This document shows, piece by piece, positions 45,017 through 56,400 of a stretch of 64,000 nucleotides of DNA (position 1 is its first letter; each line of letters starts with the position of its first letter). Under the pieces are notes generated by a model. That model was not told the origin of the DNA, did not search any database, and was given only the letters and a program-made list of their open reading frames with translations. Source of the DNA: Gnetum montanum (Eukaryota; Streptophyta; Gnetopsida; Gnetales; Gnetaceae); NCBI GenBank assembly GCA_015680685.1, contig MNCI01002794.1:49614-113613 (forward strand), in the 5' to 3' direction. Made by a program: the position numbers and the translations under genes.

Positions 45017-46015
45017 CCTTTTGGCTTCTACTTTCATAATTGCAATCAAGATGCCATCCTACATTTTGGCATAAATGTAGTTATAACAATATTCATTTAT
45101 GATTGTAAAGTCAATACTTTTCCTCCTAACCCTCAAAGAATGCCTACACTTGATGATAGTAGGGTCTTTGGGATCGTAGACCCTCATGGCTTATTGGCTA
45201 GACCCTTCATTAGTGAAGGTGAAAGGTTATTTTATTGATTATGAGAAAGACATGATTATTATGTTAAAAATGGATTGAGATTGGCTATAAAAGTTGAAGA
45301 TGGGATCAAATTCTAGTAAGTGGAATCTAAAAAATGATCAAGGAAAGCAAAAATGGATAAAAACAAGGCATTTACTATAAATAGTAAGTGGGGGGTAAAG
45401 GGGGTATCCCCTTTTATCAAAAATAGAATACTAGAAATTTTGGCAAGAATTCTTATAAACATTGGCCTTCTAGTTTCCTCTACACTAGGAATGGCAAGGG
45501 AAAAAGAAGGGGGTGAGATGGGGAAATCTCACACCTTCCTATTCTAATGTTGATTATGGGAGAGGGGGGGAGGCGGGGGTGTGGGGGAGTGGTGGTGGGG
45601 CCATCACAAGGAAAGGATAAAAAACCAAAGTGGAAAGTTGGTGCTTTTCATTAGATCCTAGTTTTGTTAGGCTACCAATTTACTCAACTAGGAAGAATGG
45701 GGGTTTAGCTATCTTTCAGAAGTTTGATGACTTTCGAAAGAGTTTCACCACCAATGTTTAAACAAATTGAAAAACAATTGGTAGCAAAAGGGAGGGGGGA
45801 TGGTATCAATGCTGGCCTTGGATTTTGAAATTCACAACAAGTGTTGTAAAAAATTCAACATCCAACCACTTGCAACTTAAACACTAAATTTTCTATCATA
45901 GGGGGAAAGGGCAACATTGGTTTCCAAGGTTTTTGCTAAAAAACATAAAGAAAAACTTTCAAATGGCAACGTTGACAATGAGGGAGAAAGATCTTTGAAA
46001 ACGAAATTAGGCAAA
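45017..46015 (-). other. Leader and deletion junction of Tat-3
   Basis: About 1 kb between the PBS and the pol remnant. A second TTACTATAAATAGTAA palindrome lies at 45372-45387, and a G-rich tract (GAGAGGGGGGGAGGCGGGGG) at about 45559. Sense 45060-45017 ends in a short run reminiscent of the RT/RNase H connection. The ORF at 45353-45547 (+) is not supported. Confidence 0.5.
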
Positions 46016-46034
46016 GGCCCTTCTTCTAGTGCCA
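46016..46034 (-). promoter_or_regulatory. Primer-binding site of Tat-3
   Basis: In sense TGGCACTAGAAGAAGGGCC, a few bases after the LTR end. It is very close to the Tat-type site and to that of Tat-1. This identifies 46040-47259 as a 5' LTR in minus orientation. Confidence 0.85.
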
Positions 46035-46039
46035 AAAAA

Positions 46040-47259
46040 CTATTGCAATTGGAAAAATTGATCACTAGAAAATAAAAAGATCTAGTATAGCAACCTCAAC
46101 CTTGAATTCCTAGGGCCTCCAAAAAATGAAATTTGAGATGTCCTAGATGGTCCATTAGATCACCCAAGGACTTATGAAATTCAAAATGGGGGGTTGAGAA
46201 AATAAAAAGTAAAAATTACAAATATGGAAAATGGAAATAAAACATAAATTGCACACAAAATGAAACTTTAAAAATTTATTTTAAAATAATAAAGAATGAG
46301 TTCTAGAAATATGTACAAGAAATACCTATGAGAGAGAAAAGGGGGGTTCATTGGGATAGGAGTTTAGAACCTGTTAAAGTTGATGTGATCTACTCCATGA
46401 TCCAGGTGATAAGCCACTCCTAATGGTTTTGAGCCTTCTTTGATAAAAACTGTAGATCTACAACTTGGTCACCATAACGGGGTGAGAAGAGTGGAAAACT
46501 TTGGCTATAAAAATGCTCCACATTGGAAGTTGGAGATCCTAGAAGTGTAGTGTTAAGATCAAAAACCTACCAATCTCAAAGGGAGTAATAAGGAGGAAAA
46601 TAGAGCTATAGAGATTCCAAGCTAGAAATGCTCCAAGAAGCTATGTTGCTACAAGGTTTCAAGAGCTCTTGGAAGCCAAAATTCCTATGTGCTCAAAAAT
46701 GCTAGAGTGTGAAACCTTAAAAGGGTGTTGGGGTTTTAATTTTATAAGTTTTGGGCCATGATTTTTGCTACAAATTGGTTGATAGATTGGCTGAAAATTG
46801 CTACAAATTTTCTACCACATTTAGGTGAGATGTGTGCCCAAATTTGGGGGGTTACTATGTATAGTAAGTGCTAAACTCCCATGGCCATTGCATTTACTAT
46901 AAATAGTAATGGAGGTACACCTTCTACACTAGAGATAGATATTCTACATTAGGCCTTTAGTCTTTCACACTAAAGTGGTTGGTTGAACTTGAAGTCATTG
47001 GATTATTAAAATTTTGCTCATGTTGCTTCCATATTGGGGCCATATAGTTTCTATGCTGGGGGTGAGGCCACTAGCGTAGGGGAAAACTTCCATATCAAGA
47101 GAAGAAGGTTTCCATGCTATGCATGTAGTCTCCATGCTAGGGGTGAAGTTTCCAATCTGAGGAAGAAGCCCCCATTCCTCCACGTTAGGGGTAGGTGAGA
47201 TTTATCCCCTGTAGGTATTTCTATCATAGAATAATATATACCCCCCATAAAACCCATCA
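46040..47259 (-). repeat. Truncated 5' LTR of Tat-3
   Basis: It is collinear with the 3' LTR (40974-41957) from its PBS-proximal end up to 47259, where the + strand reads ACCCATCAAAT. Beyond this point the 3' LTR continues but this copy changes abruptly to Tat-2 RT. A palindrome TTACTATAAATAGTAA lies at 46894-46909. Confidence 0.8.
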
Positions 47260-48130
47260 AATAGCTATATCATCTACATAATAGTTGAGAAAACCTAGCA
47301 TGTAATCACTAAAGATGTATTTCATGGCTCTCTAGTAAGTTTCTATTGTGTCTTTAAGACCAAAGGACATCATAGTATAGCAAAATCTAACCCAAGAGAT
47401 CATGAAGGTCATGGTAAGTTGATGTTCTAGGTTGATCCTAATCTAGTTGTATCCTGAGAACCCATCCATGAAGGATATCAAGGCATGTCCAGTTGTACTA
47501 TCGATAAGTTGATTAATACTAAGGAAAGGAAAGTCATTCTTAATGGTTGCCTTATTTAGGTCTCAAAAATTGATGTAAATATGGACATTCCCATTCTTCT
47601 TAGGAACTATCACTATGTTGGACACCCATTCTGTGTAGTCAATGGCCCTAATGAAACTAGCTTGGTAGAGTTTTGTGATTTCATAATCGACTATTAGGGC
47701 CAGATCAAGTCTAACCTTGCAAAGTTTTTGATTAACTAGTATAATGCTAGGATCAAGTATGATGTTGTATTGTACTAAGTGTGGGTCTAGGCCTAGAATA
47801 TCTTCATATGACTAAGAGAATTCCTTGATGTTGTCTTATAGGACTTTGGTAACATCTTGAGCTTGTTGAGGTTCTAGTGAGGAACTTAGCTTTAGGATTT
47901 TCTCCTTACCACTATGTGTCATGACAAGAATCTTAACTAGAGAGTCTTTAGTAATGTCACCAACCTCTAGGTCAAGGGTTTTAACTAGGTTTTTAGGCCA
48001 TTCTAAAGGTTTCACTATCGAGGCTATGTAATCAACAAGACCTTCAAGCTTGAGATCTAGGAAATCAAGGTTAATATGTTGTTCTACATTACCATAAGAC
48101 CCTGTTAGGCTCAAAGCTAAACTAATCAGC
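47260..48130 (-). pseudogene. Reverse transcriptase, first half (Tat-2)
   Basis: Sense 48114-47836 is open and reads NLVKTLDLEVGDITKDSLVK, corresponding to LDLEASDITKDPLTKI in Tat-1. It is followed by IDYTEWVSNIVIVPKKNG, ALISFMDGFSGYN, FCYTMMSFGLKDTIETY and finally YYVDDIA at 47265-47285. The junction with the Tat-3 LTR falls directly after the catalytic YVDD box. The rest of RT is absent. Confidence 0.88.
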
Positions 48131-48373
48131 TCCTAGGTACTCATACTTTACTTCTACATGCCAACCATATGCACATGAACAAATAATATCAAAATTCTAT
48201 AAAATTATGCAAATCCATGCTATAAAATGCAAACACAAGGTAATAAGGTTGTATAAGATTGTGAGAGATAGAAAGAAATTAATAAGATGAAACAAAGGTT
48301 AGAAAAAGGTCAAGAAAAGGTCAAAAAAGGCTAAAATAAGTATAACAAGATAAAGCAAGGTCAACTAAGATCA

Positions 48374-48735
48374 CAAGCTTGCCAATTTATGGCCTTGGTA
48401 GGCCATGATACCAATTTTAGGCCTTAGTGGACCATGTTCACATGGTGTCAAATTGTGGTCAAGGAATGTCAAACCCCATCATTCAAGACCTATCAAAGAC
48501 TAAAACAAGGTTATAAAAGGATATAATGTAGAAAGTAAAGGCAAACATATTGAGATATAGGTGGTAATGAGGCTAAAGAAGGTCAACAATGCAACAATGA
48601 TCAAAATAGGTCATAATATGATAAAAACCAGGCTAAAATAAGGCATATGGGGATACATATGATGAATCTTGGTCAAAAAATGATAAAAAGGATCACATTT
48701 TAGTTTTAGGCCTGAGTAGGCCATGGCTTAAGGAT
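48374..48735. repeat. GGCC/TTTAAGG repeat units between RT and the antisense gene (Tat-2)
   Basis: Units at 48374-48440 (CCAATTTATGGCCTTGG with TAGGCCATGA and CCAATTTTAGGCCTTAG with TGGACCATG) and at 48700-48735 (TAGTTTTAGGCCTGAG with TAGGCCATGG). Same position as 26797-26828 in Tat-1. Confidence 0.7.
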
Positions 48736-49492
48736 GTTGGGTAATTTTGAGTGTCAACAATGGTTGTTTCTAGGTTGTTTCAACTAAGAAAGTAAGGCTT
48801 TTGAGGCTTCCACACTGGATCCACATTGGCCAACATGGAAGGGTGACCCCCAATGTAGATGGAACATCTAGATAATTTTCTAGGCTTATTTTGGCTAGTT
48901 TTCAAAGTCTAGGACTAGTCAGGGTAGGTCCTAGCTACCAAAAAAGGCAAGGAGGTTAGTATGAGAGTGTTATGAGTTGATGGAGGTTGGTATTCATACT
49001 AGATCCATGTTGCCCAATGTGGATACAAGGGTGGATGGGCTGTGACAAGGTTATGGGTGTTACATGGGGTCAAAACCCCAGCATTGATGGTGTTTCCCAA
49101 CCTAGAACACCATTCATGGGGGTGTATGGTGGGTCCACTACCTAAAATACAAAAATTTTAACTTGGAATTTTGTTTCCTACCATTCCTAGTGTATAGAAG
49201 AAGTTTTCCCCTTACACTTCAATGCACATTGAGTTTCGATGCATAGAATTGGCAACAGGGGTAGAGGAATGAGCGTTTAGGTTTTACTCTGGGTTTTATG
49301 GCTGATTTTGTTACAAACACTAATTACAATTCTCATTTCAACATACTGCGCATTGGAAGAGAGTTCTAATAGATATTCTTATAGAAAAAACCATCCATTC
49401 TTCAGTGTGGAAGCACCAGACCTTCTTCCTAGCCAAGGTAGATACTTCAATACTTCTAGGTTCCAAGCTTCTTCAATGTTGTTGAAGCAAAG

Positions 49493-52400
49493 ATGAAGAA
49501 ACATGGAGGTAGCAGTAGAAATCAAAGGATTCAGGAGGTAGATGTGGCTTCAAAAAACATCCCCAAACTACCCAAGATGGTTTCTATTCAATCTTCATAT
49601 ATGACCACGCCAAGGTAGACCATTTCTAGCCATTTTTTCTTCAATCTCCTATAGTCATTTTTATGCCTTTCTAGCTAGGGTAATAGTTATTTTTTCATAT
49701 CTATGACAACGGAATTAATAATATGAAATTCTATCAAAATCCTACCTTTTATTTAAATGGTTTTAATATAGATCTAGGGTCATTTTTTTATTTATACTTC
49801 AACTGATCTAGTTTTAAAATTAGGTTTGTTGTTTCATGTGCTTTTTTCTCATCAATTTAGGGGTGAAGCCATTTTTGTCAAATCTAGGCTACAATATTTA
49901 TCAAAGTTAAATTTTGACCAAATCCCATCCCCTATTTTGGTGGCTTTTTAAGTGGGTTTGAGGTTTTTTTGGCTATTTTGGCTTTAATCAATGCATAAAT
50001 TAAATTAGGTTTTGCAAATTTTGTGTTTTAAATGAATTTTTGGTGAAAAAAACAAGCAAAGTTATAAAGTTTTTGTTATGAATTTTTGGTGAAATAGTTA
50101 TGGGCTTTTAGATTTTTTTTAAGGTTCTTGTTGATTATGTTATTGTTATAATTGAAGTGGTAATGATGAAGTTATGTCAATTTTAGTTAGGTTGCACAAT
50201 TAGGGCTTAAAAATTTTCATAAATGTTCACAATTTTCATGAATGTTCATAATTTGTTTTAAAATAAATACAAAGGTTTTGAATTTTTTATAAATATAGAT
50301 GTGTAGACTTGATTCAAGCTTTTAAACTCTAGTAGAATCGCTCTGTCTAGAGCTTCAATGAGTTTTTGGTAAATTTTTTTGCCAAGCTTACATGAAAGGG
50401 GGTTTATGGTGATAGTTATGGTTGTGTAATTTTGGCTTTCTTATGTAATAATGGTTGTAAAGTTTTGGTTATGATGGCTATGGATAAAAAGCATGTGATT
50501 TCAATATTCCTTCTATGGTAGCATCACTAAAATAATAGCTAGGATGAATTTTTAATGAATTTTTAACTAAGGCTATGTCAATTGGGTTTAATTTCTAGTT
50601 GTATCAGCTTTACGCCTTGGAGGTTTGTAGCGTTGACATGCTTAAGAATTTCTCTTGTCAACATCCCATGCTAATACGAATGTCCAAAGATGTTAACTAT
50701 GCTCTAAAATTGGTTTTTACAAAAGATAAGAATGTTTTACTATTTTTAGTGATGTTTTTGCTATGGCCATTTCTAGCTTTTTGATGTTTTTCTATGTTGA
50801 TGTATGGCTTGAACTAAGGCATAATAATGTTGTGATATTTTGGCTATAGAGTTTAATGTCTATGGAAGTTGTAACATGGTTATTGTCAAATCTCTAAACA
50901 AATTTTAACAAACACTTTGGAGGATTTTTATAGGGGCTAATCTAATCCCCAACTAATATGTTTCACAATATTCATAAGGAAATTCTAAGTCTTAAGACAT
51001 GGTTCTAATGGTGTTTATGTTTCTCCATGTAGGGCCTTGATAAAGCCCATACTCATTGTGTCTAAGTTGGTTGGCATTCTATGTTGCATTAGCCAACCTA
51101 AGGTAAACACTCATATGGCTAACATGGTCCTAGAGAGGAACTCACTATGGTTTGGAGTAAGGGCAAGAGAATTTCTTGCCTACATCTTGCAAAAATTTAG
51201 TATGATAATGTGGTCATACTTGTTTGTAGATGTGGTTGTAGTCATAGTGGAGATCCTACTTCTCGTGGTTGATCATCAAATTCATAACTAACAATCTGGT
51301 AGTCTAAGCAGTAGGAGAGCTGATAAAGGCTAGGGATCCCATTGGTACACATTACCTTTTGAACATCTGGATGATGCCAAAGTATGCTTAGTACAATCCT
51401 GATAATACTTTGATGATGATGCATAGAGTCCATACCTTATTCTAGAATCCTCTAGGCAATGTGTATCAAGTACAAGGGTAAGCATGATTATTATAGGTTT
51501 TTTATGTTCTGGCTTTACTAGTTTGGCCACCTTTCCTAACTTGTTCATTTTATGAACTTCTTACATGTATAGGGTCAATGATCAAGGATTGATCATAAAT
51601 GATCAAACCTTGCCAATAGCTCAAACTACTCTAAATGTATTTACCAAAGGCCCTGAGATTCCAATTTTTATGTATGAATAGTTGAGAAGGGATTTTGATA
51701 AATACACCACTAACTTCAGCCCTATCTAGAAGAAGTGTGTAGCTAGCAAAATAGCACATAGCTAGTGGGTGGCCTTCAAGGGTATCAGAGATAAAGGCAT
51801 TATCACTAGAATCCTCACATAAGCTTCACCAAGCAAGAAGAAGAAAGGTGAGGATAAGAATGATTTTATACTTAAGGATTTATGGCTATTTGGATCTTAA
51901 TGATCCTATGGTCTTTATCTATGGTCTAAACACACTTGTATTGATGCTAAGTGATTATCATTGACTTTTAGAACCTTTCACTCCTTCTCAGATCATGGTA
52001 CCTCTTTTTGGATGCTTTGTGGATAATCTCATTCTAAATTTTGGTGATGTGGGATTGGCACTAGAGTGGTTGAGGGGGAAAGCATGTAAGGATGTTTAGG
52101 TAAACATCATGCTTGCTAGTTTGCTTAATGTCTTCATGGCACCTAGCACTTCCATCCCTTCTATAGAGATGTTGAACATCATTGACTCTTTCAACCTAAG
52201 AGCCAATGTATTTCACACCATAATACAAGGCATACCTATCACCATTGTGATCAATGAGGGAACCTTATGTGACTTGTTTGGTGTTCCTGCTAACAAGATT
52301 ATGGTTGATACCAAACTAGTGAAGAAGGTCAATCATAGTAAGGATGTTGAGAAGTGTCTTGGTGCTAGTAGGAGCCACATTAGACTTACCTTAGATGGCT

Positions 52401-54729
52401 TCAAAAATATTAAAGTAAAGGAATCTTATCCTTTGTTTTGATCTCATGCCTTTCCTAAATTATTATTGACAAAGAAAGTAATTGGTATCACCTAGGGATG
52501 GACCTTTAAAAAGGTCTTGATGAAGGGCATGCACTTCATCTGGGCTACTTTCTTAGCTACAAGCCTGAAGGAGGAAATCCTCAAACTTTGTGAAGACACC
52601 TCTATAATAATCCATATACATCATGCATTTTTTGCAAGTTATTCAAAGAGATTTGTGAAGTTCTAGATGGTGATTAGGAATGGATGATTGATAAAATAGG
52701 ATCCAAACTAGCTTATTAGGCCTTGGATAAAGTATCTTTATCCAACTATGCAGGCCTAGAATCCACTGGAGAACATGAAAGACTCACTTTTATTACCACC
52801 AAAGGATTTGATGTACATGGTATGAATCCCCTGATAACATGGAAGAGGAGCCTTTGACCATTTCAACAAACATCCTGAGGACTTGTCACTATGTTTCAAG
52901 GCCAATACGGTATCCAAGACCAAGCTAAAATGGTTTGTAAAGGAAGCACTACTAGCATCATAGCCACCCATGAAGTAGAAGATCCTCTTTAGCCTCAATT
53001 GATCACATCAGGTAGTTGTAGGTAAGTCTAGCTATTTTGTTAATGCTTTGGCTATGTTATGTTCTGTATCTCATGGTTACATGTACTAACTTGTCTAATA
53101 GGTTATGGCTACAGATTAGTGGTAGGAGATTGATGCTCAAGCTACCACTATGGAAGAAGAGCAAATGCATATAGAGGAGGAGCATAGACATGCTACTGAG
53201 GAGCAAAGGTGTGTGGTTGCTACAATAATGGAAAAACAAAGGCATGTAGAAGAGGCACACTTATAGCTTAAGGGTTTTCCAATTTGACATGGATGATCTA
53301 GATACCTTGTTCACTAAGCCACTACCAAGGGATCCCCCAGTCATCATCCCTAATGAACATGAGAGTCTAGGTATGTTTATGTCTTAGCTCCACTTGTTAT
53401 AGCCTCTAGTTATATGCCTAGTTCTCTTTATAATCTCTTAATGATTATTATGTTTTTTGTAGTTCCTAAGACACTAGCAAAGATCTCTACATTCATGTTT
53501 CACATGAAGCCATGGGTAGAGGTCCTAGACAAGATGGAATTCATGCACAAGTTGGCAAAGGACATCATCAATTGACTATGATAGGCCACACTTGAGATTG
53601 GTAAGAGCTATGTTTTACTATCCCTTAGTAATTTATCTATAAGTTATGTTTCATGTTATGGCTATCTTAGGTTGTATTTTGTGTTTATTATTATATTTTT
53701 ATTATTTTTAGTGCCATCAGTTATGTGGAACTTGGCCCAAGACATGAAGTTTAACTCCTTGCCTAGGCTTCCTCTTGACACCTCAAATGTCATCCTAAAG
53801 CTGTATAAAACTACCATTGATATTGCAGTTTCATGTGCAAAAGCTGCATGGGAGATTTAGAGGTTCAACAAATCCCTATGGGAGCAAGTTGTGGCGTTGA
53901 AGGAGGAAACTAAAAGGCAAGATGAGAGGATTAGGGATATTAAGGATCATAAGGCCTTCATGGAAAGTCCAAGTGGGTAGCTTAGAGAAATTTTGGACTA
54001 AAGAGATCACGTGGACCCACTACTGATACACCATCCATGATAAGGTAGCCCTTTTGAGGGATCTAGACATGCAATAGATGCAGATGGATCTAATTACATG
54101 AAAGGCCCAAGATTGGAAGGATTATAGTGTCTAGGTACTTCAGTGGATCTAGGCACAAACAAATCATAAGATGTAGTATAAGGTTGATAAGGAGGCATAC
54201 TTGAAGTGGTTGAAGAAGGAAATGACTAAACAACATAAGATGGAGTTTTTCATTTAGGGCATTTAGGCTAAAAGTGCTTACAAACTCTTTGAAAGCACTC
54301 TCATGATGGTTGAATCCTATACTCCTTATATCACTATGGTTGTAGATGAGTTGTCAACAACTATAGTCTCATGGGAGTTGCCATCATGGATAGGCATGGA
54401 TAGGACAAACATCCTTATTGGCATTAATTTTGGGAATGTTGATTGTGCTAACATGACAAAAGATAAGATTCTCCATTGTTTTGAGACTAGCCTTCAACAT
54501 CTTCCTGATATTTCATGAAGCTAGATTCCCCATAGGTTTGATGGATTTTATGTTTTGAATTTTAATTTTTGATTTATTTAAGTTATAGTTTTGACAATTG
54601 GTTATTAATTGATTGTATGTTGTTGTGTCACAAGCAACAGGCAGTGTTAGTAGCCCCAGTAGTAATGGTGATGATGATGATCAACCACCTCCTTCTCTAG
54701 GCACCACCTTGGCACCATCACATGCTTAA
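49493..54729 (+). pseudogene. Multi-exon antisense accessory gene inside Tat-2
   Basis: Homologue of 27179-31998. Proposed exons: 49493-49614 (MKKHGGSSRNQRIQEVDVAS...), 51033-51477, from 51573, an exon or exons to 53021, 53102-53370, 53463-53600, from 53712, and 54641-54729. Splice sites: AAG|GTAGAC...TGTAG|G, AGG|GTAAGC...TATAG|G, TAG|GTAAGT...AATAG|G, TAG|GTATGT...TGTAG|T, TTG|GTAAGA...TTTAG|T and ACAG|G. Exon 1 (122 nt) leaves the same phase as in Tat-1. Shared protein blocks: EFLAYILQKFSMIMWSYLF, GTLCDLFGVPANKIMVD, HMKPWVEVLDKMEFMHKLA, PSWIGMDRTNILIGINF, and an acidic, Pro-rich tail (DDDDQPPPSL). Exon 5 is rich in EEE/EEH. No TATA box is obvious upstream. Stops occur in several exons. Confidence 0.75.
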
Positions 54730-55054
54730 TGTGATAACACTTATTGTTGATTTTATTTTACTTTTTCATGTGGGATGTTATATGGCTAATGTTGGCCAAT
54801 GTTTGGGTTGTAGAAATTTTAACACTTATGGTTTATTGTTTTAATATTTATGCCACATAGTGTGGCCATAGCCATATATTTTTATTTTTTATATGTTTTA
54901 AATTTTAAGTTTTGGTTTTAGTTTTGGCTATATATGTTGTTGATGAATTTACTATCTTACAATTTTAAGGCAATGAATGTTGTAAATAATTATGTTGATT
55001 ATCTAGAAAATGACTAAAGTATAAGATTATGAATGACTATAGGATGAGTGTTAC

Positions 55055-55235
55055 TTATTAGTTTTAGGTCATGGACCACCATATGTATATTGCCAGTTTA
55101 AGACCATGATGGGTTGTAGTACCAGTTTAAAGTCTTAGCAGACTATGATGCTAGTTTAGAGTCTTAGAAGACTACAATGCTAGTTTAATGCCTTGGCAAG
55201 CCATGGGTTTTGCCAAATTTAGGCCATAGTGGGCC
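55055..55235. repeat. GGCC/TTTAAGG repeat array between antisense gene and protease (Tat-2)
   Basis: Five to six units of 30-35 bp such as GCCAGTTTAAGACCATGATGG and GCTAGTTTAATGCCTTGG with CAAGCCATGG. Same position as 32196-32440 in Tat-1. Confidence 0.75.
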
Positions 55236-55498
55236 CGCATTATAATGAAAATATTTTTGGCAATTTTTTGTTTTCAAACCTTTTTATGGATTTTCTAGTT
55301 TTGAAATTTTTATAAGATTTTTGAAGTTTATAACATGCTAAAAAGGAAGCTAAGGAAAGAAAAAGGCTTTAATAACTAAAAAATGAAAACAAAAGTAAAA
55401 TCTTAGGCTACATGCATAGAAGATTAAAATAAAGCATGCAAAAAAGCATAATAGGTCAACAAAGCAAATTTAGGTAACATGGCTATCCGTGCATATGG

Positions 55499-56400
55499 TT
55501 ACATGGTCATAAGGACATAGGTAGAAGGGTTAAGGTGTACATCACTTGTGCAAATTCTTCTTAATCTTTGAAATATTAAGAAATGTGTAAGGCCTATTTT
55601 GTACAAGTTTGTATCCACCATCCCCTTTGCTAATGATGTTAAAAGGGAGTTCATCCTATAGCACATCCCATTACCCATCATCGTTGTTGTTGGTTGTCTC
55701 CTCTCTCTTGAGTTGCTAGATTTCATGGCTAGGAGTTTCTTCTTGAAACTCCAATTCAAACCCCTAATCTATGTTAACATTGTTAATAGCCAAGGGAACT
55801 GTGTTATCATCATGAATGATGCTTTTACCTCTATCATGAGGGAGGTGAATCTCTTAGTGGATAGGTGAAAACATGACTTGTAACTAAGCCAACCAAGGTA
55901 TTTCCAAGATAATGGTAAATCCTAGCATCTCCTCCATCATTAAAAAATTAGTGGTTGTGGGGAATTGCTCCCATACCACAAAATCCAAGGAGATACACAC
56001 CTTGACAACAATCCTTGATCCATTGAAGGACTTAAGAGTTGCAGTTGTTGTACATTGTATTTGCTCAAACAAGCCTAAATGTTTAACTATGGTGCATGGG
56101 ATGACATTTTTTGCAACCCCATAATTCACATACACTTGATGCACCTTATACTACCCTACCCTAATGGTAATAAAAAGATAAGCCTTAGTTACCTCATGAT
56201 TTTGAGGAATCATCTTAATTTCACTATCGTGAAACACTAGTGATGTTGATTTCTTCTCCCTTGGTGAAGAAGTAAGCATCATTACCTAAATGGATTGCTT
56301 ATTAGTGGGGATGTTCTCAATAATGGATATGGAAGTCAACATATTGACTAGCATATCATGATGTGTAGCAGAAGTCATGATCTAGTTGTATAGGCTCAAA
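55499..56400 (-). pseudogene. Aspartic protease and C-terminal extension (Tat-2)
   Basis: Open 56144-55884 reads MHQVYVNYGVAKNVIPCTIV, where the DTG active-site triplet has become NYG, then TLKSFNGSRIVVKVCISLDF and MLGFTIILEIPWLA (the ILGRPWL-type motif, degraded). 55759-55499 matches the extension at 32790-32569 of Tat-1. The lost Asp rules out activity. Confidence 0.83.

Larger units (their letters stand above)
40974..47259 (-). mobile_element. Tat-3: deletion derivative of a Tat-like element
   Basis: In sense: a 5' LTR truncated at its start (47259-46040), a PBS (46034-46016), a leader, a short pol remnant (RNase H and integrase), a repeat array, 3' region, polypurine tract and 3' LTR (42215-40974). 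Gag, protease and most of RT are missing. The element contains a 210-N gap in its 3' LTR and two single Ns around a segment in reversed orientation. At 47260 it abuts RT of Tat-2. Part of the structure may reflect scaffolding rather than biology. Confidence 0.75.
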
